This document shows positions 32,195 through 43,090 of a DNA stretch of 64,000 nt, piece after piece. The notes beneath the pieces were generated by a model. That model was not told the origin of the DNA and made no database searches. It saw nothing but the letters and a program-made list of their open reading frames with translations. Position 1 is the first letter of the stretch; each line of letters opens with the position of its first letter. A program made the position numbers and the translations under genes. Source of the DNA: Ephydatia muelleri (Eukaryota > Porifera > Demospongiae > Spongillida > Spongillidae); contig JABACO010000010.1 in assembly GCA_013339895.1 (NCBI GenBank), positions 5,391,585 through 5,455,584 on the forward strand, read 5' to 3'.

Positions 32195-32859
32195 CTGTCC
32201 CAACTTCATTGGATGTACAAGGGGGAGCTGTATTTCACACAATAATAGTACATGCATGTATAAGACCTATTGCTTAGGTTCAGTAAACGTATTTAGAATG
32301 TGATCAATACTTTATTAGAATAAAGCTTTGACCATTGAAAATTGATTAGAAACCTTGCATGTTCTGTATATACATATACTGTACCAATGACACAACTATG
32401 ACACTTACTAACGCTTGAAGATATCACCAGAAGCATCATGAACAATCTCACCAGAGGCATTGTGAACAGCCAGGTGTCTACCCCCTGGAATATATGACAT
32501 CATAGCAAATACATAATTTACCTGAGAAATACTCTATTACAGCTCACATTGAGATGAATCATTATACTCTACAGTATTTTTATCTCAATTGTGTTTGGCC
32601 TACAGTGCATAGTGTTAAAATAAATATGGAAGATGTAACAATTACTAGGCATGAAAAATGTTATGCATAAAGAAAGCATCATGCACACAATACTAATATT
32701 CATTTACTAGTAGCAAACACACCTACATGTACATGTATTTGCCTCACACTGCATCATGTACAGTTTACTCAATGCTGAGACATTTCTATGACATGCTCAC
32801 AAGCATGCATGGTATGTGTTGCTATAAGTGTAGCAAAATGTGTTTGATACCTTCTTTTT
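32195..32859. other. Non-coding stretch
   Basis: AT-rich, with scattered ACATGTACATGTA motifs. No gene seen. Confidence 0.4.
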
Positions 32860-33540
32860 TCTGCACCTTCCTTTTTCTCTTCTTTCTCTGGTCTCATGTG
32901 CTACCCATTGCCCTCCTTCACCCCCTTCTTTTCCTTCTCCTTTTTCTCTCCCTCTTTTTCTTTTATCCCATGATTCTTCCCCTCCTTCACCCCCTTCTTT
33001 TCCTCCTCCTTTTTCTTTCCCTCTTTTTCGTTGATCCCATGATTCTTCCCTCCTTTACCCCTTCTTTTCTTCTCCTTTTCTCTCCCTCTTTTTCGTTGAT
33101 CCCATGATTCTTCCCCTCCTTCACCCCCTTCTTTTCCTTCTCCTTTTTCTCTCCCTCTTTTTCTTTGATCCCATTATTCTTCCCCTCCTTCACCCCCTTC
33201 TTTTCCTTCTCCTTTTTCTCTCCCTCTTTTCTTTGATCCCATGATTCTTCCCCTCCTTCACCCCCTTCTTTCCTTCCTCCTTTTTCTCTCCCTCTTTTTC
33301 TTTGATCCCATGATTCTTCCCCTCCTTCCCCCCCTTCTTTTCTTCTCCTTTTTCTCTCCCTCTTTTCTTCGATCCCATGATTCTTCCCCTCCTTCACCCC
33401 CTTCTTTTCCTTCTCCTTTTTCTTTCCCTCTTTTTCTTCGATCCCATGATTCTTCCCCTCCTTCACCCCCTTCTTTTCCTTTTTTTCTCTCTCTTTTTCT
33501 TTGTTCCCATGATCCTTTGCCACTTTCCATGTTTTCTCTG
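32860..33540. repeat. Homopyrimidine/homopurine minisatellite
   Basis: About ten copies of a 60-67 bp unit (TTGATCCCATGATTCTTCCCC plus CT-rich filler). The minus strand is nearly pure purine apart from the GGGATCAA core. All three minus frames stay open and encode Lys/Glu/Gly repeats. Such tracts can form triplex DNA. Confidence 0.9.
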
Positions 33541-34037
33541 CCCTCCCTTGTTTCCAAATCCTTCATGACATGTCGTTTTCCATTAGTCTTTATTGGATCT
33601 TTCTCTTGATACTCTCCACTCAACGTAACTGTTCTTATACGTAAAATGCCTCGTATTTTTACTCCTCCACTGCTGTCTTGCAAGTCTCTCTTATGTCTGT
33701 TACATGCATCAATTCGATTGTTTCTTCTTCCTTTCTTCTTTTTTGCCTTTTCCCCTCTATTTTGTCCTTTCTTTCCTCTTCTTACATTTGATTCCTTCAT
33801 TTTGGCTTCTTTCTTTCTTCTTTCCCCATTTACTTCACTTAGTTTTTTCAAAACTGCTTTATTTTTTTTCAGCATTTCATTTTGTTTCACTGCTATGTCC
33901 CTTCTGCCTTGTGCTCCTTTTTGTGATGTTGTACTTTCTTGTTTCCTTATGTGTGGTTCCTTTACTCCTTGTTCTTGCCTACCAGTTTTTAACACTTCAT
34001 ATATTCTTTCAGTATTATTATTCAAACGTATCTGCAA
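33258..34037 (-). CDS. Charged Lys/Glu-rich ORF reaching into the minisatellite
   Basis: A 259-codon minus-strand frame. The first 160 or so codons lie outside the repeat and are highly basic (MLKKNKAVLKKL, EKAKKKKGRRNN); the rest is the minisatellite. Low complexity and purine bias keep frames open, so this may be chance. No family recognised. A start is possible at 34037, but no splice or promoter evidence supports it. Confidence 0.25.
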   Translation of the reverse strand: MQIRLNNNTERIYEVLKTGRQEQGVKEPHIRKQESTTSQKGAQGRRDIAVKQNEMLKKNKAVLKKLSEVNGERRKKEAKMKESNVRRGKKGQNRGEKAKKKKGRRNNRIDACNRHKRDLQDSSGGVKIRGILRIRTVTLSGEYQEKDPIKTNGKRHVMKDLETREGRENMESGKGSWEQRKRERKKGKEGGEGGEESWDRRKRGKEKGEGKEGGEGGEESWDRRKEGEKKEKKRRGGRRGRIMGSKKKRERKRRKERRG

Positions 34038-34039
34038 AC

Positions 34040-35156
34040 AAATGAATATACAATCTCATCCACAGTGTAACAAGTAGTGGGAAAAGAATGGCTGATTGAT
34101 GTTTTTGTGTTTGTTTTTAAAATTGTAATTTGGGAGAGAATGATTGTTATGTGTTTAAACGCCAAGAGGTAATCGTATGGAAGTTAACGTATTTGTATAG
34201 GCAACGTACGCTATTAAAATATTTGCATCCTAACGGGCACAAATGTCGGTACATTGCATCAGTGGCGAGTACGGTAACATTCATCAAAGGAACTTGAGCA
34301 AACTTGCAACAGATAAATACATGCAGCATACATTAGGAATTGCAGTTCCAAAAGCTGCTGAGGTTGCTGTGTATCGTTCAACAGATACATTTTAATTTCC
34401 AACAGTAACAACTAGTAAGCTGATTATGTCCCGATTAAACGCTGCGGCGTTGATTATACGGTATATATTTTTAAGCACAAATCTCAGAGAATACCAAATT
34501 GTAGGGCTGGATGGTGACCTTCCCATTGGCCCATGCACAATTGAGTCATACGAAGAGGTTGCAGGGGGGAGGGTAAACTTACAATTGTAACACGTGTATG
34601 GACCAAGCAGTTCACCACAATACATGCATGCATCTTGTGTTCCAATGTGAGACAGCAGATAAATTGATTACATTGTGTAGCAGTTGTATGACGGAATTAT
34701 TTTTAAACCATTCAAACTGTGTGTCTTGGGGTATTTGTAGCATGCTATCGGTAAGAGATTTGTGTGTGATACTTTGTAACAACAAAAAACAAATGAAGAC
34801 AGGGTTCGAGGGATGAACTACGACATACATGTACAACATACACACATGCATACACATGTATACCAGGTGTTTGCAAATGAAGGAAAAGGTTTTAAATGGG
34901 AATAACATTAGACCTGATGGAATAAAAAGGCAGAGATTTTGACATTAAAATGCTGTAGGCAAATTTTTGTCAACTGGTTTGGTTATTAATATTATTAACC
35001 ATTGATTTTGCTACCAATTGTCCCGACTCCTATTAAGATTTCACTGTTGATTGCGGATAATGTGATTCAATTTGGTCATTACCTTGCCCATGCACATTGC
35101 ATTGCGTGAGTTTCCAGGCCTAGGCAATAAATTACAATGAGCCAATCAAGCTTATG
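34040..35156. other. Non-coding stretch
   Basis: No recognisable gene. It ends at the AGCCC target site of the full-length LTR element. Confidence 0.4.
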
Positions 35157-35161
35157 AGCCC

Positions 35162-35466
35162 TGTGAGGGTCCGGGAACCCGACCCTCTGGACAGAGGTGA
35201 CGTGATCTCTGAACTGGGGCCGCCGCGGGAGCCGTACGGACACATTGTGGTGCAATAGATAGAGGGCGGGCGGGGAATGATCTGGAATGTTCTGGAATGT
35301 TCCACTGTTGCTATATATATTGTGAGGGGGTACGGTCATTGAGGGGCTCTTTTTGTGATTAAAAGTTGTTGTTAGGAAGCTGACGTAGCTAGACGCTGGT
35401 GGTGATCGCGGCACTAAGGACTATAAGGAGACGCAAGCGCGTAGTAATCCCTGGTGGTCCGTGACA
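35162..35466 (+). repeat. 5' LTR of Gmr1-like element
   Basis: 305-bp direct repeat, contains TATATATA near 35312-35320 that may serve as promoter. AGCCC precedes it. Confidence 0.95.
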
Positions 35467-35580
35467 TTTTGGTGGCAGCGCGGTGGGATCGATCCTGAGA
35501 CCGATCATCGGATCTTGGCATCGTGGCAACAGTTGTGCGGCGAGACCCAATCAACGTAATTGTGAGTTGTGAATCGTTGT

Positions 35581-38500
35581 ATGACCACCAGGTCAGGGCG
35601 TACGTACAAGTCAGCTACGGAAAACCCTACAATGACGGAGGAAAGCGTGGCAGCCTTAATGCGGATACTGCTCGAGGACAGGAAGGCACGCGAAGAGCAG
35701 TACGAGGCGCAACAGGCCCAGATGCGCGAACAAATGCAGAGGCAACGAGAAAGGGACGAATTGGAGCAGGCCCAGAGGCGCGAACAGATGGAAAGGCAAC
35801 GAGAAAGGGACGAATTGGAGAAGAACCAGATGCGTGAACAAATGGAGATGCTCCGTAGAGTGGTGGAGGAGTCGCGTCGACCAGAGGAACCGAGAATGAG
35901 ACCGACGGAAGGCGAAGCCAAGTTAGTAAAGCTCACGGAACAGGATGATATCGAGTCTTACCTGACAACATTCGAGCGAATCATGCGCGCGTATGAAGTC
36001 AAGGACGAACGTTGGGCTGTGAAGATCGCTCCGCAATTGACAGGCAAGGCGCAGCAGGCATATGCGGCTATGAAGGCCGAGGATGCTGGCAACTATCAAT
36101 TGGTTAAGGAGGCCATCTTGAGACGCTACGACATCTCGGAACAAACCTACAGACAGCGGTTCAGAGATGCCGTGATGAAGAAGGATGAGACTGTCGGCGA
36201 ACTAAATGTACGTTTGACTGATCTGTTTCTTAAGTGGACAAAAGGGTGTAAAACTGTTGAACAGCTGAGGGATCTTATGATTTTGGAGCAGCTGGTGAAC
36301 ACACTGCAAACTGAGGTTAGAGTGTGGGTGACGGAAAGAAACCCCAAGACTTCAGCGGAGGCAGCTAAACTGGCAGATGACTATCTGTCTGCACGGAAGC
36401 AGAATGGGAGTCGGCTAGTTCAGGAGAGAAAGTTCGACCAGAAGGCTACTGTGGATGGCAAGAAGAAGACAGCATCTGAAACTGTACCAAGGCAGGGGAG
36501 TGAGCCGAAAGGGGACAGTGCTACTCAAATGGCTGTTGGGAAAAGGTCATCCAAAAGGGAGATCCGTTGTTTCAACTGTAAGGAGACAGGCCACATGGCA
36601 CGGGATTGTCCAAGCAATGCCTTGTTTGGTGAGGAACAGGGAATGCTAGGAATCAAGCACAGTGGTGTTGTTGAAGGTAAAGCAGTAGAGGATATAATGT
36701 TGGATACAGGTTGTTCTCGAACAATGGTGCGGGGAGATTTGGTGCCAGGAGAAAGGCTACTGGAGGGCAGATGTGCAGTGGTGCGTTGTGCACATGGGGA
36801 TACAGTGGTGTATCCTATGGCACAGATTTGCCTGGAGGTAGATGGGCACAAGATCAATACTGCTGCGGCTGTATCTAACACTTTACCTATGGCAGTTCTC
36901 TTAGGTACAGATGTACCTGAGCTCTTGACACTCCTTAATTGCAGGACTCTGAGGGGCAAGGTGGAGACCTCGGAAGCGTTTGCGATGACGCGAGCAGCAA
37001 GCAGGAGGAGAGTTGAGGAGGAGAGAGAACAGGCCAGGAGGGAAAAATCATCGGGGGTTCAGCCGAAGCCAGTGCTTGCTGAACAACCAAAGGAATCGTG
37101 GGACCTAGATGCTGAGCTGGATGAGGCTATTTTCCAAGGAGGAAGACAGCGGCCCACTCAGACCAGGAGTCAGAAGAGGCAGAAAAGGCAGGAACACAGT
37201 CGGAGGGTGTGTCCTCAGCTACCTGCAGATACCGGGTTGAATTTGTCAGCCAGCGAGTTACAGAAACTCCAGGAGACTGATCCAACTCTATCAGCGCTCC
37301 GAAAGGTTAGTGGTCGAGAGGTTGATAGTGGTGGTGGTGGATCAGATGTTAGTGTGGTGGTAAAGAATGGCTTGATGTACAGGGTGAAGGCACGGACAGG
37401 GGAGTTGCCAGGGAGGGAGCAGTTGGTGTTACCAAATCAGTGTCGTAGGGTCGTCATTGAGCTGGCTCACAGCATTCCCCTAGCTGGACACATGGGAAGG
37501 AACAAAACTATTGGACGAATATTGCAGAGGTTCTACTGGCCCACAGTGTATAAAGATGTGGCAGAGTTCTGCAAGCGGTGTGAGACTTGTCAAAAGTTGT
37601 CTAAGTGGAAACCGAAAAGGGCTCCTTTGGTTCCTCTTCCGATCCTGGACGAACCATTCAGAAGAATCGCCATGGATATTGTAGGTCCACTTCCAAGGAG
37701 TCGTTCTGGGAACCGATATGTACTTGTCATATGTGACTATGCTACTAGATTTCCAGAAGCCGTTCCTATGAGATCAATTGATGCAGAAAATGTGGCTGAG
37801 GAGCTGTTGAAGCTGTTTGAACGTGTTGGGATTCCTGTAGAGATCCTAACGGACCAGGGGGCGAACTTCACCTCACAGCTTCTGTCAGAGCTGTACAGCA
37901 TGCTGCACATTCATGGGATTCGTACGACACCCTACCATCCCCAAACAGATGGGTTGGTAGAACGTTTTAACCAGACGTTAAAAGCAATGCTTCGCAAGAC
38001 TGCAGTTCAGGAGGGAAAGGACTGGGATCTCCTCATTCCATATGTTCTATTTGCGTATCGGGAAGTACCACAGAGCTCAACGGGTTTCTCACCATTTGAA
38101 CTCCTGTATGGAAGAGAGGTTAGAGGACCTCTGGATGTGGTGAAAGAGACATGGGAAGCATCAGAGAGGAGCAACCAGAGTGTCGTGTCCTATGTGGTGA
38201 GCATCAGGGAAAAGTTGGAGAAGATGATGGCATTGGTACGGGAGAATGTGGAAAAAGCTCAAAAGGTACAGAAGGCCTGGTACGACCTCAACACTCGACA
38301 GAGGGTCTTCAAGGAGGGAGACAGTGTCCTGGTTCTACTACCAACTTCGAACAACCCATTACTGGCACAATGGCAAGGGCCATATAAAGTGGTAAAAGCA
38401 GTGGGTAAGGTGAATTACTGTGTGGATATGCATGATCGTCGTAAGCGTCACAGGGTGTTCCACGTAAACATGTTGCGAGAGTTCTACCCAGATAACCATC

Positions 38501-40116
38501 AGCAAGTGGTAGGATGGGCGGAAGATATGGAGACAGACCTGCAGGAGGAAATACCAGTGTGGAAGGATGGTGAAGCTGTCACCTTGGATAGTTGTCACAT
38601 GGGAGAACAGCTGACCCCTGAGCAGAAAACAGAGCTATGCACTCTTGTCATGAGTAATATACCAGGAGTGACCAGGATGGCTGAGCATTGTATTGAAACC
38701 GGAAATGCTCGCCCTGTCAAGTTACCACCCTACAGGATCCCTCAGGCGTACAGAGAAACAATACAGTTGGAGGTGAAAGAGATGCTGGAAGCAGGAATAA
38801 TTGAACCCTCTACCAGTGACTGGTGTGCTCCAATTGTTCCAGTGAAGAAGAAGAATGGCACTTTGCGGTTATGTGTGGACTACAGGAGGCTGAATGCAGT
38901 TTCAGAGTCAGATGCTTACCCAATGCCTCGGGTGGATGATCTCATCGACAGGCTGGGAGGAGTAAGCTACATCACAACGATGGATCTGACACGTGGTTAT
39001 TGGCAAGTTCCTGTGAGTCCAGATGACAAGCATAAGACTGCCTTTGCAGCACCCAGTGGGTTGTTCCAGTTCACCCGAATGCCATTTGGATTGAAGGGAG
39101 CACCAGCCACGTTTCAGAGGTTGGTTGACCGAGTGCTGCAAGGTTTGGAGGAATTCAGTGGTGCTTACATAGATGACATCATCGTGTTCAGCAAATTGTG
39201 GACAGATCATGTCAGACACTTACAGGTAGTCCTTGGAAGACTCCAGCTCGCAGGACTGACCGTGAAGATTTCCAAGTGTCACTTCGGAGTAACTGCGTGT
39301 TCATACCTAGGCTTTGTGGTGGGTGGCGGTTTGGTGAAACCAGAGCCATCTAAGGTGCAGGCGGTGTTGAACTTCCCTACTCCAACTGACAAGACTGGTG
39401 TGAGAGCATTTTTGGGACTTACCGGCTATTACAGAAGATTCATCCCAGACTTTGCATCTCTGGCTGCACCATTGACAGACTTAACACGAAAGTGTGCACC
39501 TACGAGGGTTAGCTGGAGCAATGAATGTGAGCAAGCATTCAAGAGCCTCAAGGGTTGCTTGTGCTCTGATCCAGTACTCCGGAGTCCAAATTTTGAGAAG
39601 CAGTTTATCTTGCAGACCGATGCTTCCAATCGAGGGATAGGAGCTGTGCTGAGCCAGTGTGACGAGGAGGGTCAGGAGCATCCAGTGGCCTATTACAGTA
39701 GAAAGCTTCTTCCACGAGAGGAGAGGTACTCCACTGTAGAGAAAGAGTGCTTGGCTATCAAGGAGGCAATTCATCATTTCAGAACGTATCTGTTAGGCAG
39801 GCAATTCAAGGTGGAGACGGATCATCAAGCTCTTGTATGGATGGACCGTCTGAAGGACACTAATGCCCGGCTAATACGATGGAGCCTGCTGTTACAGTCA
39901 TATGATTTCCTGGTGGAGCATCGCAAAGGCTTAAAGAATGGGAACGCGGATGGACTCTCAAGGGGACCCTGGCATCAAGAAGCAGCAAATGACTTTGCTG
40001 CTGAAGAAGGGGGGAGGAATGTGAGGGTCCGGGAACCCGACCCTCTGGACAGAGGTGACGTGATCTCTGAACTGGGGCCGCCGCGGGAGCCGTACGGACA
40101 CATTGTGGTGCAATAG
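35581..40116 (+). CDS. Single-frame gag-protease-integrase-RT-RNase H polyprotein
   Basis: About 1511 residues from the ATG at 35581 (another in-frame ATG at 35632). Order: Glu/Arg/Gln-rich coiled coil (about 25-100); gag capsid (about 110-270); zinc knuckle CX2CX4HX4C (from residue 330); aspartic protease with LDTG (D375); integrase HHCC finger (H630 to C667) and core D699, D758, E794, i.e. D,D(35)E; a GPY-type module (WQGPY); reverse transcriptase with YIDD at 1196-1199; RNase H beginning LQTDASNRG (D1347). Integrase upstream of reverse transcriptase is the Ty1/copia order in a Gypsy-type protein, as in the Gmr1 clade. No stop separates gag from pol, so no frameshift signal is needed. The final 32 codons lie inside the 3' LTR. 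All visible catalytic residues are present. Confidence 0.95.
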   Translation: MTTRSGRTYKSATENPTMTEESVAALMRILLEDRKAREEQYEAQQAQMREQMQRQRERDELEQAQRREQMERQRERDELEKNQMREQMEMLRRVVEESRRPEEPRMRPTEGEAKLVKLTEQDDIESYLTTFERIMRAYEVKDERWAVKIAPQLTGKAQQAYAAMKAEDAGNYQLVKEAILRRYDISEQTYRQRFRDAVMKKDETVGELNVRLTDLFLKWTKGCKTVEQLRDLMILEQLVNTLQTEVRVWVTERNPKTSAEAAKLADDYLSARKQNGSRLVQERKFDQKATVDGKKKTASETVPRQGSEPKGDSATQMAVGKRSSKREIRCFNCKETGHMARDCPSNALFGEEQGMLGIKHSGVVEGKAVEDIMLDTGCSRTMVRGDLVPGERLLEGRCAVVRCAHGDTVVYPMAQICLEVDGHKINTAAAVSNTLPMAVLLGTDVPELLTLLNCRTLRGKVETSEAFAMTRAASRRRVEEEREQARREKSSGVQPKPVLAEQPKESWDLDAELDEAIFQGGRQRPTQTRSQKRQKRQEHSRRVCPQLPADTGLNLSASELQKLQETDPTLSALRKVSGREVDSGGGGSDVSVVVKNGLMYRVKARTGELPGREQLVLPNQCRRVVIELAHSIPLAGHMGRNKTIGRILQRFYWPTVYKDVAEFCKRCETCQKLSKWKPKRAPLVPLPILDEPFRRIAMDIVGPLPRSRSGNRYVLVICDYATRFPEAVPMRSIDAENVAEELLKLFERVGIPVEILTDQGANFTSQLLSELYSMLHIHGIRTTPYHPQTDGLVERFNQTLKAMLRKTAVQEGKDWDLLIPYVLFAYREVPQSSTGFSPFELLYGREVRGPLDVVKETWEASERSNQSVVSYVVSIREKLEKMMALVRENVEKAQKVQKAWYDLNTRQRVFKEGDSVLVLLPTSNNPLLAQWQGPYKVVKAVGKVNYCVDMHDRRKRHRVFHVNMLREFYPDNHQQVVGWAEDMETDLQEEIPVWKDGEAVTLDSCHMGEQLTPEQKTELCTLVMSNIPGVTRMAEHCIETGNARPVKLPPYRIPQAYRETIQLEVKEMLEAGIIEPSTSDWCAPIVPVKKKNGTLRLCVDYRRLNAVSESDAYPMPRVDDLIDRLGGVSYITTMDLTRGYWQVPVSPDDKHKTAFAAPSGLFQFTRMPFGLKGAPATFQRLVDRVLQGLEEFSGAYIDDIIVFSKLWTDHVRHLQVVLGRLQLAGLTVKISKCHFGVTACSYLGFVVGGGLVKPEPSKVQAVLNFPTPTDKTGVRAFLGLTGYYRRFIPDFASLAAPLTDLTRKCAPTRVSWSNECEQAFKSLKGCLCSDPVLRSPNFEKQFILQTDASNRGIGAVLSQCDEEGQEHPVAYYSRKLLPREERYSTVEKECLAIKEAIHHFRTYLLGRQFKVETDHQALVWMDRLKDTNARLIRWSLLLQSYDFLVEHRKGLKNGNADGLSRGPWHQEAANDFAAEEGGRNVRVREPDPLDRGDVISELGPPREPYGHIVVQ

Positions 40117-40323
40117 ATAGAGGGCGGGCGGGGAATGATCTGGAATGTTCTGGAATGTTCCACTGTTGCTATATATATTGTGAGGGGGTACGGTCATTGA
40201 GAGACTCTTTTGTGATTAAAAGTTGTTGTTAGGAAGCTGACGTAGCTAGACGCTGGTGGTGATCGCGGCACTAAGGACTATAAGGAGACGCAAGCGCGTA
40301 GTAATCCCTGGTGGTCCGTGACA
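40020..40323 (+). repeat. 3' LTR of Gmr1-like element
   Basis: 304-bp partner of the 5' LTR. Its first 97 bases also encode the C-terminus of the polyprotein. AGCCC follows. Confidence 0.95.
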
Positions 40324-41475
40324 AGCCCCATACCTACAAAACTGATTGACTCACGTGATACAACAGCCACGTGTGACCCATTGCTTGTCTTGGGGCACCA
40401 GGCCAAGTGTGTGTACTTCTGGGGCCCAGATTATACCCATTGCCCCACACGAGGTGTAACTAGCCCACAAATTATTATGCAACAAAGCAGCATGTATTTT
40501 GTACGATGCTTTTGACATTTATACATGTCCAAACCAACCTCTCCCTGATAGAAATGTTTTCCATTTCGTGCATACACCAGCTCAAGCTCGATCGGTTTTC
40601 TGATTAATGCACAGGTCTTTCAGGGAGTTAGTTAACAACAGGCGTTGTTAAATGGCCTGTGTAACAATAGATGTGAGTGCTCCTGCGTTGCTATTTTTGT
40701 GTGCCTCTGCATTACTACATACAGTTGTGTATACCTCTACATTGTGATGCAATGCGCATGCACAAGGGTAACAACCGAAGCTGTGGCGGCGTATGTGGGT
40801 TTTCTGTGTTGAAAAAAAGTTGTCACACATTATCCATGGTCAACAGTAAAATCTTAAAAGGATTCAACTGGACAATAAGTAGGGAAATACTGTAGATTGT
40901 GAAATAATGACATTAACAAAACCAGTTGATTGCCTTGCGGTAGGTTAATTTCAAAATCTCAGATTTTTTACTCCATCTGGTCAAAGTTATTCCCAATTAA
41001 AACTTTTTGCCTCCATATGTAAACACCAGTATACTTGTGCATATGAAAGTACAGTACATACACGCAACATACATGTACACATACATGCAGATACATGTAC
41101 ATAACATATTTATCAGCCATGCGCACACCAACACAATGCATACACACAAGCACAAATTTATATGCTAATATGCACACAAGTGCTTATAAAGGTGCACACT
41201 CACGTATTTGCACACACCTACATGGACATGTGTGCATGTGTTCGCATGCAAGTGTGTGCACGAGCAGATACAGTATCTACCATCTGTACACGGGTGTGAA
41301 GAACATGTTTGTAAGCATATACAGTGTGTGTATGAATTTGCGCTTGTGTGTATCCATTGTATTAATTGTTGTGAGGTGCATTATTTTGTACAGTATGTGC
41401 ATGTATACTGCATGGCTGCAGTGGTGATGCATTAGTGGATGGTGTTCAAGCATCACATACATGCACTTCCACACA
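40324..41475. other. Non-coding, TG/CA- and ACATGTA-rich
   Basis: No gene recognised. From about 41030 it becomes imperfect CACATACATG-type repeat DNA, in which the Tc1-like element lies. Confidence 0.4.
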
Positions 41476-41477
41476 TA

Positions 41478-42119
41478 CAGTAGCGGTCACAAAAAAGTTT
41501 ACGTTTTTTATTATGCCGTTGGCGTCGCACGGTTATAACGTTACCGTTCACGGCCGTGCCGTTACCGTAACAACTTCTATCACTTTATGTGACAACGAAC
41601 TCCGTGCATTTTAACGCCTATCAATAAACGCCGTTTTTGTACACGGTTATATAGACCGCCGTGCCGTTTTAAAGCCATAAGCTTAAGGTGAAGGCACCAG
41701 AGATTGGAAAACGCCTATTTGAAGAAGGATTGATGGCTTCCAGGCAAGGAATTCATAAGTTCATAAAGCGTTTTGAAGTATGCAATACTGCACGACGCGC
41801 GTACATGTATGTACTTATTGTTCTGAGAATTATTTAATGCCTCCTTAACGTAGCCATTTAGCTGTACCTCGACGCGTTTGAAATGAACGTTCGCGACGAC
41901 ACCTCGACGCTATTGAACCGCGATCTCGATACTGCTCGCGCATAAAACGTGCTCGGAAACAGTGTGTAATTAACATACCCGAACGACGTTACTGACAAAG
42001 GTGATGTGTGTTAAGTGAAAATAATAGCGTTACAGTTAGTCTAACGTGCCGTTTTTTCTAACGACCATGCGACTGCAACGGCATAATTGAAAATGTAAAC
42101 TTTTTCGTGACCGCTACTG
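41478..42119 (+). mobile_element. Tc1/mariner deletion derivative
   Basis: Inverted ends CAGTAGCGGTCACAAAAAAG and complement (CTTTTTCGTGACCGCTACTG), with TA on each side (41476-41477 and 42120-42121), as expected for Tc1/mariner. The interior near 41700-41780 encodes the start of a Tc1-type transposase helix-turn-helix (GKRLFEEG, ASRQGIHKFIKRFE). The catalytic domain is absent. Confidence 0.88.
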
Positions 42120-42121
42120 TA

Positions 42122-43090
42122 TGTATACACACAAATACAAATTCAAACACATGCATGAATGCATACAGTGGTGCAATGACATAGACTCATGTGTACACAT
42201 CCATTGGCACAAAACACATGCACACAAACTTACACATATGGATACATACGTACCTGCATAACACTCATGTACTTAAGTATATCTACAGCTGTATAAGCAC
42301 TCACACATACATGCATACACATATACTGTACATGTATATTCATACATATGCAAACACACACGCAACATACACACACGTACCTTTGCATTTGCAAGCACAT
42401 ACTGTACATGTACAAAGTAACATGCACATCAGTGTGCATGTACTTTTCACACACATGCAACATACATGTATGCTTGCATACCAAACTTGTTCATTCATGT
42501 ATTTTCACACTCACATGCACAAGTACTTACAACCAGGTACTTGCACACTCCTACATGTACATGTACATGCACATCGATGAGTGTATGTTGTGCGTTTATG
42601 TGTGTTCTTGAGTGCTTATAATTGCATGTGCATGTGTGTACATGTGTGTAAGTGTTTGTTGTGTGTGTGTTCATATTTGCACATGTAAGTACATGTTATA
42701 TGTGTATGTACAAGTACATGTATGTGCCTGCGTGTGTTGTGTGTGCATTTAAGCATGGGAGCGTAAGTACATATGAATGCATGGATATTTATGTGTGGGG
42801 CGCAAATGCATTATGTGTGTATCTATATGTGTGTTCATGAATGCTTGTATACAGGTATACAAGCATTTGTTTTATGTCTGTGCATGCATTTACATGTATT
42901 TCCACTTCTATATACAGGCGTAGTATGTATGTGCAAGTGTGTATGTGAGGTGCATCCACATACTACTATTGTACATTGTGAGCATGTGTGTTCAGTGTAC
43001 GCATGTGTGTGCAAGTACATATGTGTGCATACACACATGCACACCACACATACTGGCACTCATGTACATGCCGCACACACAGCCAACCCA
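42122..43090. repeat. Imperfect TG/CA repeat region
   Basis: Continuation of CACATACATGTA/TGTGTATGTGC repeat DNA. CA-rich in the first half and TG-rich in the second, so partly inverted. Open frames here are compositional. Confidence 0.8.

Larger units (their letters stand above)
35162..40323 (+). mobile_element. Full-length Ty3/Gypsy element with integrase before reverse transcriptase
   Basis: LTRs at 35162-35466 (305 bp) and 40020-40323 (304 bp) both begin TGTGAGG and end GTGACA. By eye they differ by two substitutions and one 1-nt indel. A 5-bp target duplication AGCCC flanks the element (35157-35161 and 40324-40328). The primer site from 35470 (TGGTGGCAGCG..GTGGGAT) matches the 3' end of animal tRNA-Leu apart from a 2-nt insertion. 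The polypurine tract lies at 40003-40019. One uninterrupted gag-pol frame fills the interior. The domain order gag, protease, integrase, reverse transcriptase, RNase H is that of Gmr1-type elements, not of standard Gypsy. The copy looks recent and intact. Confidence 0.95.

Noticed and set aside
38908..39777. Minus-strand frames within the Gmr1-like element
   Set aside because: They are shadows of the long plus-strand polyprotein, which carries all recognisable domains.
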